Below, one piece after another: positions 1 through 11,360 of a DNA stretch of 64,000 bases. The stretch lies in NCBI GenBank assembly GCA_029747585.1, contig JAPEVF010000063.1, forward strand, positions 1-64,000. The letters are read 5' to 3'. The notes under the pieces were generated by a model that saw nothing but the letters and a program-made list of their open reading frames with translations, was not told the DNA's origin and searched no databases. This DNA comes from Pleurotus djamor. Lineage: Eukaryota; Basidiomycota; Agaricomycetes; Agaricales; Pleurotaceae. Positions within the stretch are counted from its first letter, which is position 1. Every line of letters starts with the position of its first letter. Made by a program: the position numbers and the translations under genes.

Positions 1-372
1 AGTTTACCACCATCCTGTCTGTTGTAGAATATAATTCAGATCAAAACGCAAGGGAAACACAACTTCGGGGGCGTANCCGGACTCGATAGAAGATGAAGAA
101 CCACATCGTCGCCCCAATTGCCTTCGACAGGAAGGTATACTTGAAGCCGGGCAGATGAGGGTGGAATCCAGGTTCTGCATTTGACAACTCAGAGTATCAG
201 CCTAGCAGGGGGAACGACTTTAGAATATAAAGACTTGCGGTAGCCAGCAGCCATTGTGTTCGGAAGGAGAGTGGTTGTTGACGTCTATTGATTTCTGTTG
301 TACAAACCATAACTTCGATTTATTTATTACTCAATTAGAGTGTAATCTCCCTTGCTTCTTCTCTCCCTACAC
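1..372. other. 5' flank, no gene seen
   Basis: This stretch lies upstream of the first gene. I see no open frame here that looks like a real exon on either strand. It presumably holds the promoter and 5' UTR of the gene starting at 373, and possibly the 3' end of a gene outside the window. One ambiguous base lies near position 76. Confidence 0.5.
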
Positions 373-3300
373 ATGGCATCTGCACCGTCAGTCAGTAAGA
401 AACGAAAACGCGACGATGGCGATAGCTGTCCCAGAATCACCTACTTTGCGGAAGGAAGGACATTTGAGCGGTTGTTCAGAGGTAAGTTTGGGATAGTCGC
501 GTGTGGCGGACCTGTACATATCTCCGACGCGTTTATTCGATAATAGAGGAAACCTTGGACGAAACGTTGAAAGTGGTCCAACATNAAACTTGGCTTGGAT
601 GATGATACTTTGGTTATCTTGTCGCAAATTCGGGGAGAGCAGAGTATTGATCTTGACGACGGTGCGTTCTCACCACTGTGAAGTATGAATATGATGAATA
701 CTGACGATCGGTTTCCTGCAATAGAGGACGATTTTGAAGCGTTCCAGGCTCTTGCTTATAAGACTATGGCCATGTCTGTCCGTGTCAGAACGAAACCCAA
801 ACCCAAACCAACCACGCCTACGACCCATATCGCTCATCAGGTACATTCCACACTATTCGTATTGCCTTGATATTGACACTATAATCATCTATGCTTCAAC
901 TGTGAAGGCTACACAATCGACACCTTCATCCCATGCGCCAACGCAAAGTTCTTTACTTGCAAGCGAGATTCAACGCCCACCACCCCTCACCCAACCCCAA
1001 GCTTCTTCAAGCACCGTGACTCCACAGACACCAACTGCACAAATTGCACCCTCAACAGCTGCGCCTTCAGTCACGACTCTGCCCAGTGGAAGCCAAGCCC
1101 CAGCCACCGAGCCAATAAAGCGTAAATCAGGGAGACCAAAGAAGGTGACGCCGGTATACCAACCACCTGCGCTTCCTGATGCACCATCTGCCAGTGCTCA
1201 AACCGCACCTGCTGAGAGCACATCGACTGCATTGTCTTCGTCGCGTGTCCAGCTTCCCTCGCAAGCTACTTCCAAAGGAACTGAGCAACCGCCACTCAAG
1301 CGCCAGAAACGAGCGACAATTGTGGAGAAGGCGATCGTGAATCCAGACGTCCCTTCACAGCAGAAGGCAGGACCGCCTGCCAGCTCTCCCACTGAGGCTC
1401 CAGCCAGTCAGGCAGCTATCGTTCCGAGCGCTGGACCTTCTGCCACCCAAACCGCTCCGGGTGCGGACACGACCACTAAACCCAAAACCAAGAAGAAGAG
1501 GGCCGCCGAAACGCAGAATACTGAGGCTCCACCTGCTTCAGCTCCTGCTCCTCAAGAGCAAGTGGTCGACGTCGCAACAACTTCGGAATCAACGGGTATA
1601 TTCTCCTACTTTCCGTTATCTGATCGAAATGTTTATAATGATGTCACTTGTAGCACCGCCGAAGAGACGCAAAACTCACAAGTCTCGGGTTTTGATCAGT
1701 GAAACTCCGGAACCCAGTGATTCCTCGGAAGCCCCACCCGCGCCTGCAACTCAGCCTCCGAAGTTGATTCCCGAAGAACCCACTAGTATTTGTATGTGCT
1801 GTTTGGATTTAGTTCTTTGACTGCACACTGATGTATTATCGATAGCGGCGCCGGTAAAGAAGGGTATGGATCCTACCCTTACGCGCGTCATCACTGATCG
1901 TCAATATCCTGTTTAGTCAAAAAGTCCAGCAAGAAGGATAATGTTGAGTCAGCCACAGCCAAAGGTAACGCAAGGCACGGTAATTCTCCTTTACTAGATG
2001 CTGACCCACTTTGTCTTCAACAGTAGCAGCAGCAGCTTCTGCAACAGCCCCCGAGCCGCCTGTCGCTGTGGCTGCAGAAGAATCGGCTTCTGCTCCTGGT
2101 ACGTCCTTTGCTGCATGCTAGTTGAGATCGATTTGTTCATGACGTGATATAGTTCGGAAGTCCAAGCGGACCTCTGTGCGCGAAGCGGACAATGCTGAAA
2201 ACTCCAACGTTCGCGTTATAACCCAGAGCACGGGGCCATCTACGACCAAGGAGAAGACAACCAAGGCAGCGGGCAAGAAGAAGGCCGAAATTTCCATCTT
2301 TGAAACCTTAACCGATATTGCGTGCCCAATCTGTCTCGGAAAACCTTTCCATGTCCGAGAGTCTTGCCCAATCGTCTTAGCGGGTTGGCGTGTTTTGGAA
2401 CCTCGACTCAAGGAACTGAAAGAAGACGACATCTACCATAGCTTGATCAAAAGCTTGGAGGCCGACATAAAGAAGATGAAGGGGAAGTCTACTGCAAAGG
2501 ATGCCTCTCAACCCCAAGCCAGCACCTCCATTTCGACCGAACGAACAACGAGGACATCTGCCAAGGCACCCATACCTTCTTCGAAAGATGTCGCCCTAAC
2601 TAACGGACTCGTTGGTTCTAGCACTAAAGCATCTCAACGTCCGGACAAAACGCAATCAAAGTCGTCTGGACCCTCCGCGACGAAGAATGCTACAGTGGCT
2701 TTCGATACACCCCTCGCTGATGTAGATATCTCCTCTATAAATCCCGAGGACCTTTTGAAGAACCCCAATTCGAGTCGCTTGGCTATAAGCGACATTGAGT
2801 CGATGAGTGATGACGACGACAAGGATGAGTCGCCCAATGATGCTATCCTTGAGGAGGACTCGGACAATGATGCTCATCCGAGAACCCGACTTCGAAGAAC
2901 TCGTTCCCAAACCAAACTTCGACGTCAGGCTCTTGATAGCTCGGACGACGAAGACAATGCGAATATGGCGATGGATGTGGATTCTCCTGTCAGCGAGCTG
3001 CACGATATTCCCCTTGGTGTTGTGGACAAATTAGGACAATCTCAAGAGCTGGACCGACGACCTGACGACCTATTGAGTCAGATCGCCCGTTCGGAGAACG
3101 TGGTTCCTACCATCCGCGCATCAATTGAAGTGGAGAAGGATTCCCTCTCTGCACCCGAGGCGAGCCTTCCATCGCCAATTCTGACACAGGTAGGTCCCAT
3201 ATCTTACACGAACGGACCAAGTCGCTCATCTTGTTTATGCAGGTGCCCTCTGGAGATCAGAACGGCCTTCCGACTCCTGACCAGTCCTGTACGCCCACTT

Positions 3301-4340
3301 CGCAAAGCGCTGCTGCTGATTTACCACCGCCTAGTCAACTGATGAACGGTGTCCATGATAAGTCAAAGGCTCCGACCGACCCCTCCGAGATCACCACCCC
3401 TCATTCTCAGGATCAACCTTCCAGTGCTACTCAGCCCACCACTAACAAGCAAGGATTATCGCAGATCATTAGTCCTAACGCAGAATCGTCTCAGCCGCAG
3501 CCTCTGGACTCTTCTCAAACATCACCAAAGACCCCAGCCCCCAAACGTAACGGTCACACCAAACTTGCCGAGGCTGAGAAGCCTCAAAGCAATTCGAAGG
3601 CTTCTTCCTCAAAAACGAAAGTCGCCAAGGAGGGAAAAAAGGATGAAAAGAAGATTGAAAAGAAAGGTGAAAAGAAGACTGGAAAGNAAAGGCGAAAAGG
3701 AAAAGTGAGAAGAAAAGTGNAAAAGAAAGGCGAGAAGAAAGACGAGAAGAAGCCAGCCAAGCCTGTTGACAAGATCCCAGACCCTTCTTCACCCATGGTT
3801 GTTGATGTTGATGAGGGGCAGTCTCTGGCCCAGTGGGAGATATTGCCCCGTTCAGAATCTCCACCGATGGATCGTTCAAGCCAAGGGGTAGACGAGCTCG
3901 AAGGACAGGACTTTGATTCAGTTGTCGCCTCTACTCCACGCAACCCTATACCGCCTAAAGATCCATTGTTTTTGCCTACCGACAGCCAGTTCCCGGCCTA
4001 CCCCCAGACCCAGTCGTCGCAAATCACTGCACGGTCACCGGCGGAAAGTGATGACGAAGCAGAAGTCGCAGAAGTCGTCAAGCGAGATCATAGCAGAACG
4101 AGCTCATCTGCTACGGCGTATCGCGGACTTTCCGCTATCGCCTCCCAGCGGTTGTTTACCTCCACCATCATTCGGCCGCCTCGCTTCAGCCTCCCGAGAC
4201 ACGCTAATGCACTCTCAGCCAAGAAGAAGGCATTGTACGGAGAGGACGAAAAATCTAGCTCCAGCAGTGGTGAAGATTCTGATGATAGCACGAAGGCCCC
4301 GTCACATATTCCCCAAGGCAAGCGTGCGGGTGCAAAGTGA
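373..4340 (+). CDS. disordered nuclear-type protein with ubiquitin-like N-terminus, AT-hook and CCHC knuckle
   Basis: Ten exons (373-481, 547-661, 725-840, 908-1595, 1654-1791, 1846-1863, 1917-1964, 2024-2098, 2153-3189, 3243-4340) give about 1146 residues if the N near 585 is treated as a spurious base. With the N kept, the second exon runs into a stop. The N-terminus is basic (KKRKRDDGD), followed by a compact 70-residue region that reads like a beta-grasp/ubiquitin-like fold. Next come Pro/Ser/Thr-rich low complexity with an AT-hook-like KRKSGRPKK, then a zinc-knuckle-like CPICLGKPFHVRESC (C-x2-C-x5-H-x4-C), acidic clusters, and a Lys/Glu-rich tract around 3600-3760. I do not recognise a named orthologue. 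A nuclear, nucleic-acid-associated role is inferred from composition and motifs only. The start is the first ATG in good context, and the stop at 4338 is followed by a convergent gene. Confidence 0.7.
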
Positions 4341-4533
4341 CGAATGTCGCGCTGTTCCCTCTTTGTATCCTTGAAGATTATCCCCCTCGTCTCGTTCTGT
4401 GGGACATTGCATTTTTGCTTACTGAATCCTATTATGGTAACTAGATTTCCGAATCGAGTTTGATACCTAGTACCAGCTGCCAGCATCCATACTTCCATAC
4501 TGCCCCTTCTTTCGTCGCATTGATTGTACTCGA

Positions 4534-5234
4534 CTAACAAGCCTCCATCGTTTCCGATCGTCCGTCCATTGTCGTCCAGCCGCATTCCTGATCCCTTTGC
4601 AATTCAATACATTCTTGGACAAAGTTGATTATGGCGCATGCCACCTTCACAAGATCGTTGTCTGATTTCTCAAGTGAATGGGCTTCTATTGGGGTCTTGA
4701 AGCAGGCTCTCGCTTTGCTGTTGAATTTTGATGTCTGAAGGGCAGCTACTTGTGGGAAGGTAACGCGCCAGTACCAGCTGGCATCACATATCAGTCTAAC
4801 TGGAACCTGCAACAACGCATCAAAAGGTCAGCGCCTTTTCATCATCAGTAAGGATCAAGGAAGATGCTGATACCGACGTGACCGCGATGAAATGACCTGC
4901 AGCCGCAATGATCCATCGCGAATTGCTTGATGAACAATCACAGGAAGTGGACATGAAGGAGCATAAGNCNNCGGGAGTTGGGTGGTTGGTTCGACGTGGA
5001 CGATGACGCTGATGATGATGTAGACATGGATGTAGAGGAGGAGGGGAGCGTCGTAGCCGAGGGGAGGGAGGAGGAGGGAGGGAGAGTCATTGATGACGAT
5101 GAGGGGAGTGTCGTCATTGTCAATGTGTGTGATGGAGGTGGTGGTGGAGGAGGGGGTGGAGAGGCACTAGGCGATGGAGAGGACGCAGAGTCGGAGAGTG
5201 CGGATGATACGGGACGGAGGTGGTATGCTGCCAT
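4534..5234 (-). CDS. unrecognised Ser/Pro-rich protein, two exons
   Basis: The gene reads on the minus strand, convergent with the preceding gene. Exon 1 (5234-4874) starts with ATG and encodes a low-complexity Ser/Pro/Thr segment that includes a polyproline run. It then needs one of the three Ns near 4969-4972 removed to continue into a normal-looking segment containing SNSRWIIAAAGHFIAVTS. A GT-AG intron (4873-4807) leads to exon 2 (4806-4534), which contains VRLICDASWYWRVTF and a Cys-containing tail. With the N correction both exons are in phase and give about 210 residues. I recognise no family. The first exon alone could be chance low complexity, since the opposite strand is also open there, but the second exon has ordinary protein composition. 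Confidence 0.4.
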
Positions 5235-6821
5235 CGTCTATAAGCTATCTCTCTCTATAGCCTTTGTGATGGGTAGAGTCTCTTGAGATGTATGCGATGT
5301 ATGCGATTCGTCGTACGGTCGTGTCGACACCCAAGGCTTCGAGTGTGGTGCCTTGGTTTTATGAGGGATATGAGTATATATGCAATATGGGGCGGGGGTA
5401 AAAAAGCGAAAGCGCACCCTCACGACAAGAAACAACTTATACCCTCTTCTTCTTCACTACCACCCCGTGAACCCGTGAACCACTTCAATCGTCGAACCGA
5501 CAGTTGAACGGTTGATTTTGAACTGGCTCAACAACTACTTTCCAAACTGGGTGTTACCCTAATATAGTAACCCGATCGGTTCGAACCATCTCACCCGACC
5601 TACTTGGATCTATCCCCATCCCTTTCACTCATCGTTCCGTTTTCCCTCCCATCTCCCATTCATCGACTTTTCCCTTTCCCCCTTTGAACCTCTTCAAATC
5701 TCGCATCTCTCATCGCCTTCTCTCAGTGACATCTCTCAGTGACGGTGTTAATGACAGTGTCGCTTGTGTATTAGTAGTGTTCCTCCGGTTGGCTTCCCCA
5801 TCCGACCGCCTTCCCTTTCCCTTCCCTTTACATTCCCTTCCTTTCATACGTTACTTACAATGTCATACTCACAACGACCGCTTCCCTTGCGCTTCTCCAT
5901 TGATGACACAGCTTCAAAGGTTCGTTCGTTCAAAGGTCCAAAGGCTCGAGGTGATCTAATTTGTACCCCCGGATATATCGGATGTGGACGGTCCGCACGT
6001 CCCATCTACATTTACCATTTACCAACCACCCAACGACCACGACTTCCATAGCCCATCATCCATGGCAGAATGTAAACCGTAAAACGCGAGTACTGATCAG
6101 CGTCATATATGCAATATATACGTCCTCTTATTGCCTTACCGCTAGTACTATAGTCTATCATTGTACTACTACGAACTACGAAGAGCATCGTATGAAGGAT
6201 CACAATTCACTCAGGCTGTTCAGAAGGTTAATGGCGCTGTGATCCCGTTATCCTGTTATCAGGTTATCAACTTATCCCTATCGCGTCGATCCATAATCCA
6301 TAATCCACAATCCACGATCCATAATCTTAAATCCATCCGCAGTAGCCTCGCCCATCTCCCTTCGACATTTCATAGTTCAATGCAAGTTCAAATGGTACTT
6401 ATAATCTCGGTGGGTTGGTGGAGATGAAAGTGGGTTTTGTCTTGTGGAATCGTTGGATCATTGGATCATTGGATCATGAAATCGCTAGAGTACATTGTTG
6501 ATTGAGATCCATTGAACGAAGACCATCTTATTGTAGTATCGTATCGTAGTACCCACCATCCCATCCCATCCGTGGTTACTGTAAACCCCTACTCTGATAT
6601 TTCAACGACACGACCACGACTTCAACAAATTATACACTATCCAAGTCCCGTCCCGCATCACGTCTCAAGTACTCGCGACTCAAGTACTCGCAATCCACCA
6701 TCCACACTCCACAGCTCACGTCACACGACCACATCGCCCGCGATTTCGGATTATTTAACCTGCAGTACCTTTGAGAGGTACCCGAGAGTCACTTGTATGT
6801 GCACCTCGCGCGTTGGAGGAG

Positions 6822-6831
6822 TTACTTACTC

Positions 6832-6862
<31 letters not shown>

Positions 6863-6902
6863 CACTTACTTACTTACTTACTTACTCACTCACTTACTTA
6901 CA
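6822..6902. repeat. TTAC tetranucleotide microsatellite
   Basis: About 80 bases consist of the four-base unit ACTT repeated some 20 times, with a few ACTC variants interspersed. This is a simple tandem repeat, directly visible. It lies about 0.9 kb upstream of the DCN1 start codon. No spacer structure is present, so it is not a CRISPR array. Confidence 0.95.
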
Positions 6903-7043
6903 AAAGAATCACTATGGTTCCCCCTCGAGGTAGAGCAAACTATTCGTATCCAACTTCATCGTATCCGAGTTGTATGTAAACCTCTTCGTAGATCATAGAT
7001 TGGAGGTGTGGTGTGATTCAGATGGTTTGCGAGTCAATTTCGA

Positions 7044-7107
7044 GTAAGTAGAAGAAGGAGAAGGAGAAGTAGGAGTGGAAGTGGAAGTAGAAGTAGACGG
7101 AGAAGTA
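7044..7107. repeat. purine-rich GGAGAA/GGAAGT tract
   Basis: A 60-base stretch on the plus strand is almost entirely A and G, with GAAGGA, GGAGAA and GTGGAA units. It is a polypurine low-complexity tract upstream of DCN1. Such tracts can act as nucleosome-excluding promoter elements in fungi, but nothing here shows that directly. Confidence 0.75.
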
Positions 7108-7801
7108 TCAAAGCGGCTCATTCAATCCGATGAACAATTCGCAATGAGAGATGTGCTTGTAACGGTAACGGTCGCGGGGGCGTCTGTGAGTACTTATGCA
7201 TATGAGCCACACAAAATTCATGCGAGGTGAGCTAAGGTAGAGACTGGGACATTGATGACATTGATAGGAGTCGTCCCCCTTCTCCCCTTTCACCCCTTTT
7301 CCGTTGAAAGTGAAAGACGTCACGTGATCGTAAGGCTGAACGCCGCGATGGGGATGGGCGTCTGATGAGTTGATCTAATCGCAATAATCGTCTTTCCCTT
7401 CTCCCTCCTTCTTGTCACTTGTTCTCTTGCATCTCTTGCCATATACCGTTCTTGTCACCGTTCTTGCACGTACTCTCTAGGAAAGCTCATATCAACCCGC
7501 CCAAGGCTATACTCCCTGCCTGAAGTGAAGTCATCGGTTTATCCATCACAATCGACATCGGACATCTCTCGTCCTTAGCTTCATCCATCCTCCCATCTTC
7601 CAAGCTTCCAAGCATCCATCCTCCCATCGACCATCCTTCATCCAACCTCGTAACTCTGTGTATCCGTGGACTCGTGGACTCGTGGATTTGTACACCAAGA
7701 AAGTGTAGAAAGGGAAAGGCAAGGAATTGAACATACACAAGAAACCGAAAAGAAAGACGAAAAGAAAGGAAAAGAAAGTGAAAATAGAGAGAGAGGAAGA
7801 G

Positions 7802-10800
7802 ATGGCGACACAAGAGAATATCGCGCAGTTTTGTAATGTTACTGGGGCGCCGTGAGTTTCCTTCACTTTCCACTCTTCCCTACTCCCTTATACCCTTCCC
7901 TTTCGACTCCTCATCATCTCTCTTCGTCTTTCCATCTTTCTCTATTGTATTTGGGGGTTTCGTTTTACCGTCTTTTCGGTACGCCCACGTATGGGCGTTG
8001 GGTTCCATCATATCCCAGCGTTTACGGCCCACCGTCGTTCGGGATCGGGATCATTGGATTGGATTGTTGGATTGCATTGCATTGGGTTGTTGGATTGGAG
8101 TGGATTTTGGGGAGACCTATGTTCGATGATGAATTGATCACGCATCCCTACGTCCCCGTATCGACTGTGTGTCGTCCATCCACTCGTCTTGTCACGTTGG
8201 CGATCTCCTCAATCCACCCTACCTCCTCTCTCCTCTCGCATCCCTTCGCATCCCCTCCCCCTTCCACCCCATCCACGTACATCCCCCATCTCCCTCCTCC
8301 ATGCATCTTTTCCTTCTCTCTCGTATCCCAAACCCATCGCCATCGTCTCGTTTTAAGGTTTACGGTTTATCGGGATTCGGGATTCATTGGGTCATTGGAT
8401 TCGATTGTTGGCTTGTTGGGTTGTTGGATGGGATTTGGGGAGAGACCTGTTATCGCGCATTCCTAGATTGACGCACCCACTCGTCTCGTCTCGTGTGGTG
8501 TGGTGTGTCGTGGTATGGTGTGACGAGGGAGACTGCAATGGAGATCCTCCCCCATGCACCCGTCCTCTCAATCCACCTATCCAGAGTTCCTCTTTTCCCT
8601 CCTCTTCTCCCACTTCTCCTCTCCCTTCCCTCTCCCCACTCCTTTCCCTTCTACCCACCTCACTAATCCAACCCTTACTCAATTTTATATATAGAACATC
8701 CTCCGCCCGCAAATTCCTCGAAAAACACAAACGTCTCGATATCGCCATCGATGCGTACTACAATGATCCTAATGCGTTCTCTCATTCAAATTCAAATTCA
8801 CAACGAAGAGGAGGGGGTAATAATAACTATGGGAATATAAGGGAAGAGGGACCTTCGACGAGTAAGATTGTTGCGTTGTTTGAGGCGTATCGAGGTGTGT
8901 GTTTTTGTATGATCTTACGTTTGATTTTTGGGGGATTTGGGTCGGTGTGGGTGGACGTATACACACCTACTTCTCCCTCTCCCCCTCCCCCTCCATCCTC
9001 CTCACTCCCCATCTCCCCACTCCTCCCTTACCCATCCCCAACCAATCTCACTTTCTCACATACTCATACATCCATAATTTCATATTTTTTGTAGACCCCG
9101 ACACGGAAGACACGATCTCCATCGACGGCACCATCAAGCTCTGCGAGGACCTCCAGGTCGACCCCGAAGACGTCGTCCTCCTTGCTGTGGCGTATGAGCT
9201 GAAGAGTCCGCGGATTGGGGAGTGGGGGAGGAAGGGGTGGGTGGAGGGGTGGAAGGGGATTGGGTGAGTTGATACGTTTTTTTTGAGTTTTGAGGAGGAG
9301 GGTTTGGAGAGGGTTTGGGTGGGAAGGGGGAGGAGGATGCGATGTTCGCCTTTCTAACCCTCCGCCTTTGGGTTTGATTGGGTGGGTGGGAGGGCGATGT
9401 GGTCGCGTCGATGTTGACGATGATGATGATGACGTCGATGTCGACGCGACGCGAACGCGTTCTTCCCTTCCCTTCCCCTCGTCCTTCCTCCTCCTCATCC
9501 CATCTTTATCGTTTTTAATCTCCTCCCCCCTCCTCCCTTCAATCCCAATTCTAATCATTTCCTTTCTCTTTTAATCGTGTGTAGATGCGACTCCCTCCCA
9601 AGCATGAAAGTCGCCCTCGTGCGCCTCCGCGACAAACTCGGCTCCGACCCGAGTTATTTCCAGAAGGTGTATAATTGCACGTTTGATTTGGCAAGGATGG
9701 AGGGGCAGAGGAGTTTAGGTGTGTTTCTTTTTTATGTGATTGGTTTTTGGGATTTGTGCTTTTGATACTTTCTACTCCCCACTCCTTATTCTTTGCGAGG
9801 GGATGAACCTGGGGATGATGCATGGTGATGCCATGGTGATGGTGATATCTGCACGATATCGTTTCTCGATGGATTTTCTCTTTCTCTCTATCCATCTGGC
9901 TTTTTTTTTTGGTTAGCGGTGTTCGTCTTCGTTGGTGTGATTGTGATTTATCGTTCGAGGGGTTCTTTCTTCTTCCTCTTCTTCTCTTCTTGCGTGGCGA
10001 TTATGCAGATGATACGCATGTGATATCTGGATGGTAGGGCTTGAGGTTGATGTTGATGTTGATGTTGATGTTGAGGAGGTAGAGGGTTTACTTTTGGAGG
10101 CTTCGTTATTTCTTACTACTCTTGCTTCTTGCTTTTCAACGTTCAACCTTTTCAGCATTTCAACCTTTCAAGACCGATCCGATACTGATTATCTATCTCT
10201 TCGTACAGCCATCGACACCGCGATATCATTCTGGCAGCTCCTCCTCCCGCATGGTCTGCAGGGTGGTGCGCTTGCGCATATACCTTCGTCTCAGTCTAAT
10301 TCATCAACATCGCCTTCGTCTAAAACCTCTTCATCGACGCCAAATGGGGGAGGAGACAATGGGATGATGGTGGATGAAGAAGGATGGCAAGACGAGTATA
10401 CGGAGTGGTGGGCGGAGTTTTTGGTGGCGAAGGGGGGGAAGGGGGTTAGTAAGGATACTTGGCAGATGGTGGGTGTTTTCCTTCTATACTTTGTTTTTTT
10501 GGTTTCTCTCTTCCAGTCGGTCGTTATTTCATACGCTTCATACGCGTTTGGAGTTTTCTTTGGGACGTGGTTGGGTGGGTTTGTCACGACGCGTCTATTC
10601 TCTGCTTTCCATCTTCTTCTGTTTCTTCCTTTTCATCGCGTTTCCTGTATTCTGATCGCTGATGCGTTTTCTGGTTGCTTTTTTTCGTGTGTGTCTAGTT
10701 CCTGGAATTTGTGAGGACGATAGATTCGAGGTTTGCGAATTATGATGAGGAAGGTGAGTTTCCTTCTCTCTTTCCTTTCCTCTTCCTCCCTTCATCCTCC

Positions 10801-10978
10801 CTTTCCTCCCTCTTTCGTCCTTGTTTACCTCTTATCTTCATTTGCCTCCNTCCCTTCCTCTCACCCCTTCACTATGATGCCGATCATGAACGCCCCATTC
10901 TGACCTTTCGTTTTAGCCGCCTGGCCATCGAGTATAGACGATTTCGTCGGATGGGTTAGGGAGAATAAGAAGTTGTAA
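7802..10978 (+). CDS. DCN1: DCN1-type cullin neddylation E3 co-factor
   Basis: Seven exons (7802-7851, 8695-8894, 9095-9263, 9585-9718, 10209-10468, 10699-10753, 10917-10978) give 309 residues. The N-terminal 45 residues match the UBA-like domain ([20 protein letters not shown]). The remainder is the PONY domain: an EF-hand-like [18 protein letters not shown], a [11 protein letters not shown] segment, [13 protein letters not shown], and the family-typical C-terminus [20 protein letters not shown]. Dcn1 binds the Ubc12-Nedd8 thioester and the cullin WHB domain and promotes Nedd8 transfer. A Ser/Thr/Gly-rich insert of about 50 residues follows the '[10 protein letters not shown]' helix and is absent from the yeast and human proteins as I know them. 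Introns are very long for this window (843, 200, 321, 490, 230 and 163 nt), while all exons join in phase. Confidence 0.95.
8011..8590. repeat. diverged direct duplication inside DCN1 intron 1
   Basis: Two blocks about 330 bases apart share order and wording. One begins near 8011, the other near 8352. Each starts with a TTTACGG-containing stretch, runs into CGGGATYSGGGAT-type sequence, then ATTGGATT...GTTGTTGGAT...TTTGGGGAGA, and ends with CCACTCGTCT followed by CTCAATCCACC. Many small indels separate the copies. The blocks are non-coding and lie wholly within the first intron, which would explain much of its 843-nt length. Confidence 0.6.
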
Positions 10979-11360
10979 ACTTGACCAATAACCCACTGAT
11001 TTCGTGGAAAGATTGTGGTGTCATCGGTGGGTGATGTCGAATGTTGGGTTTTCGGATGTAAGGTTGGTTGGTTGNTTGAAGGGAGGTGGAAGGTGATGGT
11101 GTCATGTAGATGTAGATTCGTNNTTTCGTCGGTTCTCAATTCTCGGTTGTCAATGTCTTTTCGTGTTGTTCGAGTTGTTCANNNTNNAGTTCGTTCCATT
11201 TTGTTCATAGTTCGTAGTTCGTGTCGATACATATGCAAGAGACAGTTTGAACTTTCACNCGTTACAGCTACANGCTAGAGTTGCTGTTACTGCCTCCCAA
11301 CGCGCCTGATTGGAAGATCTTTCGGTCCNTAATTTAGTATCGTAGCACGCAGGAAACAGA
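10979..11360. other. DCN1 3' flank up to assembly gap
   Basis: This stretch holds the presumed 3' UTR and downstream sequence of DCN1. Several isolated Ns near 11075-11340 mark falling read quality toward the gap. No gene is visible on either strand. Confidence 0.6.

Larger units (their letters stand above)
5235..7801. other. 2.6-kb intergenic region, low complexity
   Basis: No supportable gene. The stretch separates a minus-strand gene start from the DCN1 start, so it probably contains both promoters. It is rich in short imperfect repeats: ATCC(A/T)TAATCC-like runs near 6288-6330, (TTGGATCA)n near 6446-6478, a TTAC tetranucleotide array near 6822-6902, a purine-rich GGAGAA/GGAAGT tract near 7044-7107, and CATCC-rich runs near 7580-7640. 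Open frames here are short, lack conserved features, and are mostly products of the repeats. Confidence 0.6.

Noticed and set aside
4978..5286. Plus-strand Asp/Glu/Gly-rich frame
   Set aside because: It lacks an ATG at its start and is the mirror of the Ser/Pro-rich minus-strand exon; the minus reading splices in phase to a normal-looking exon.
6822..6902. TTAC array as a CRISPR-like repeat
   Set aside because: It is a plain tetranucleotide microsatellite with no spacers, in a eukaryotic genome.
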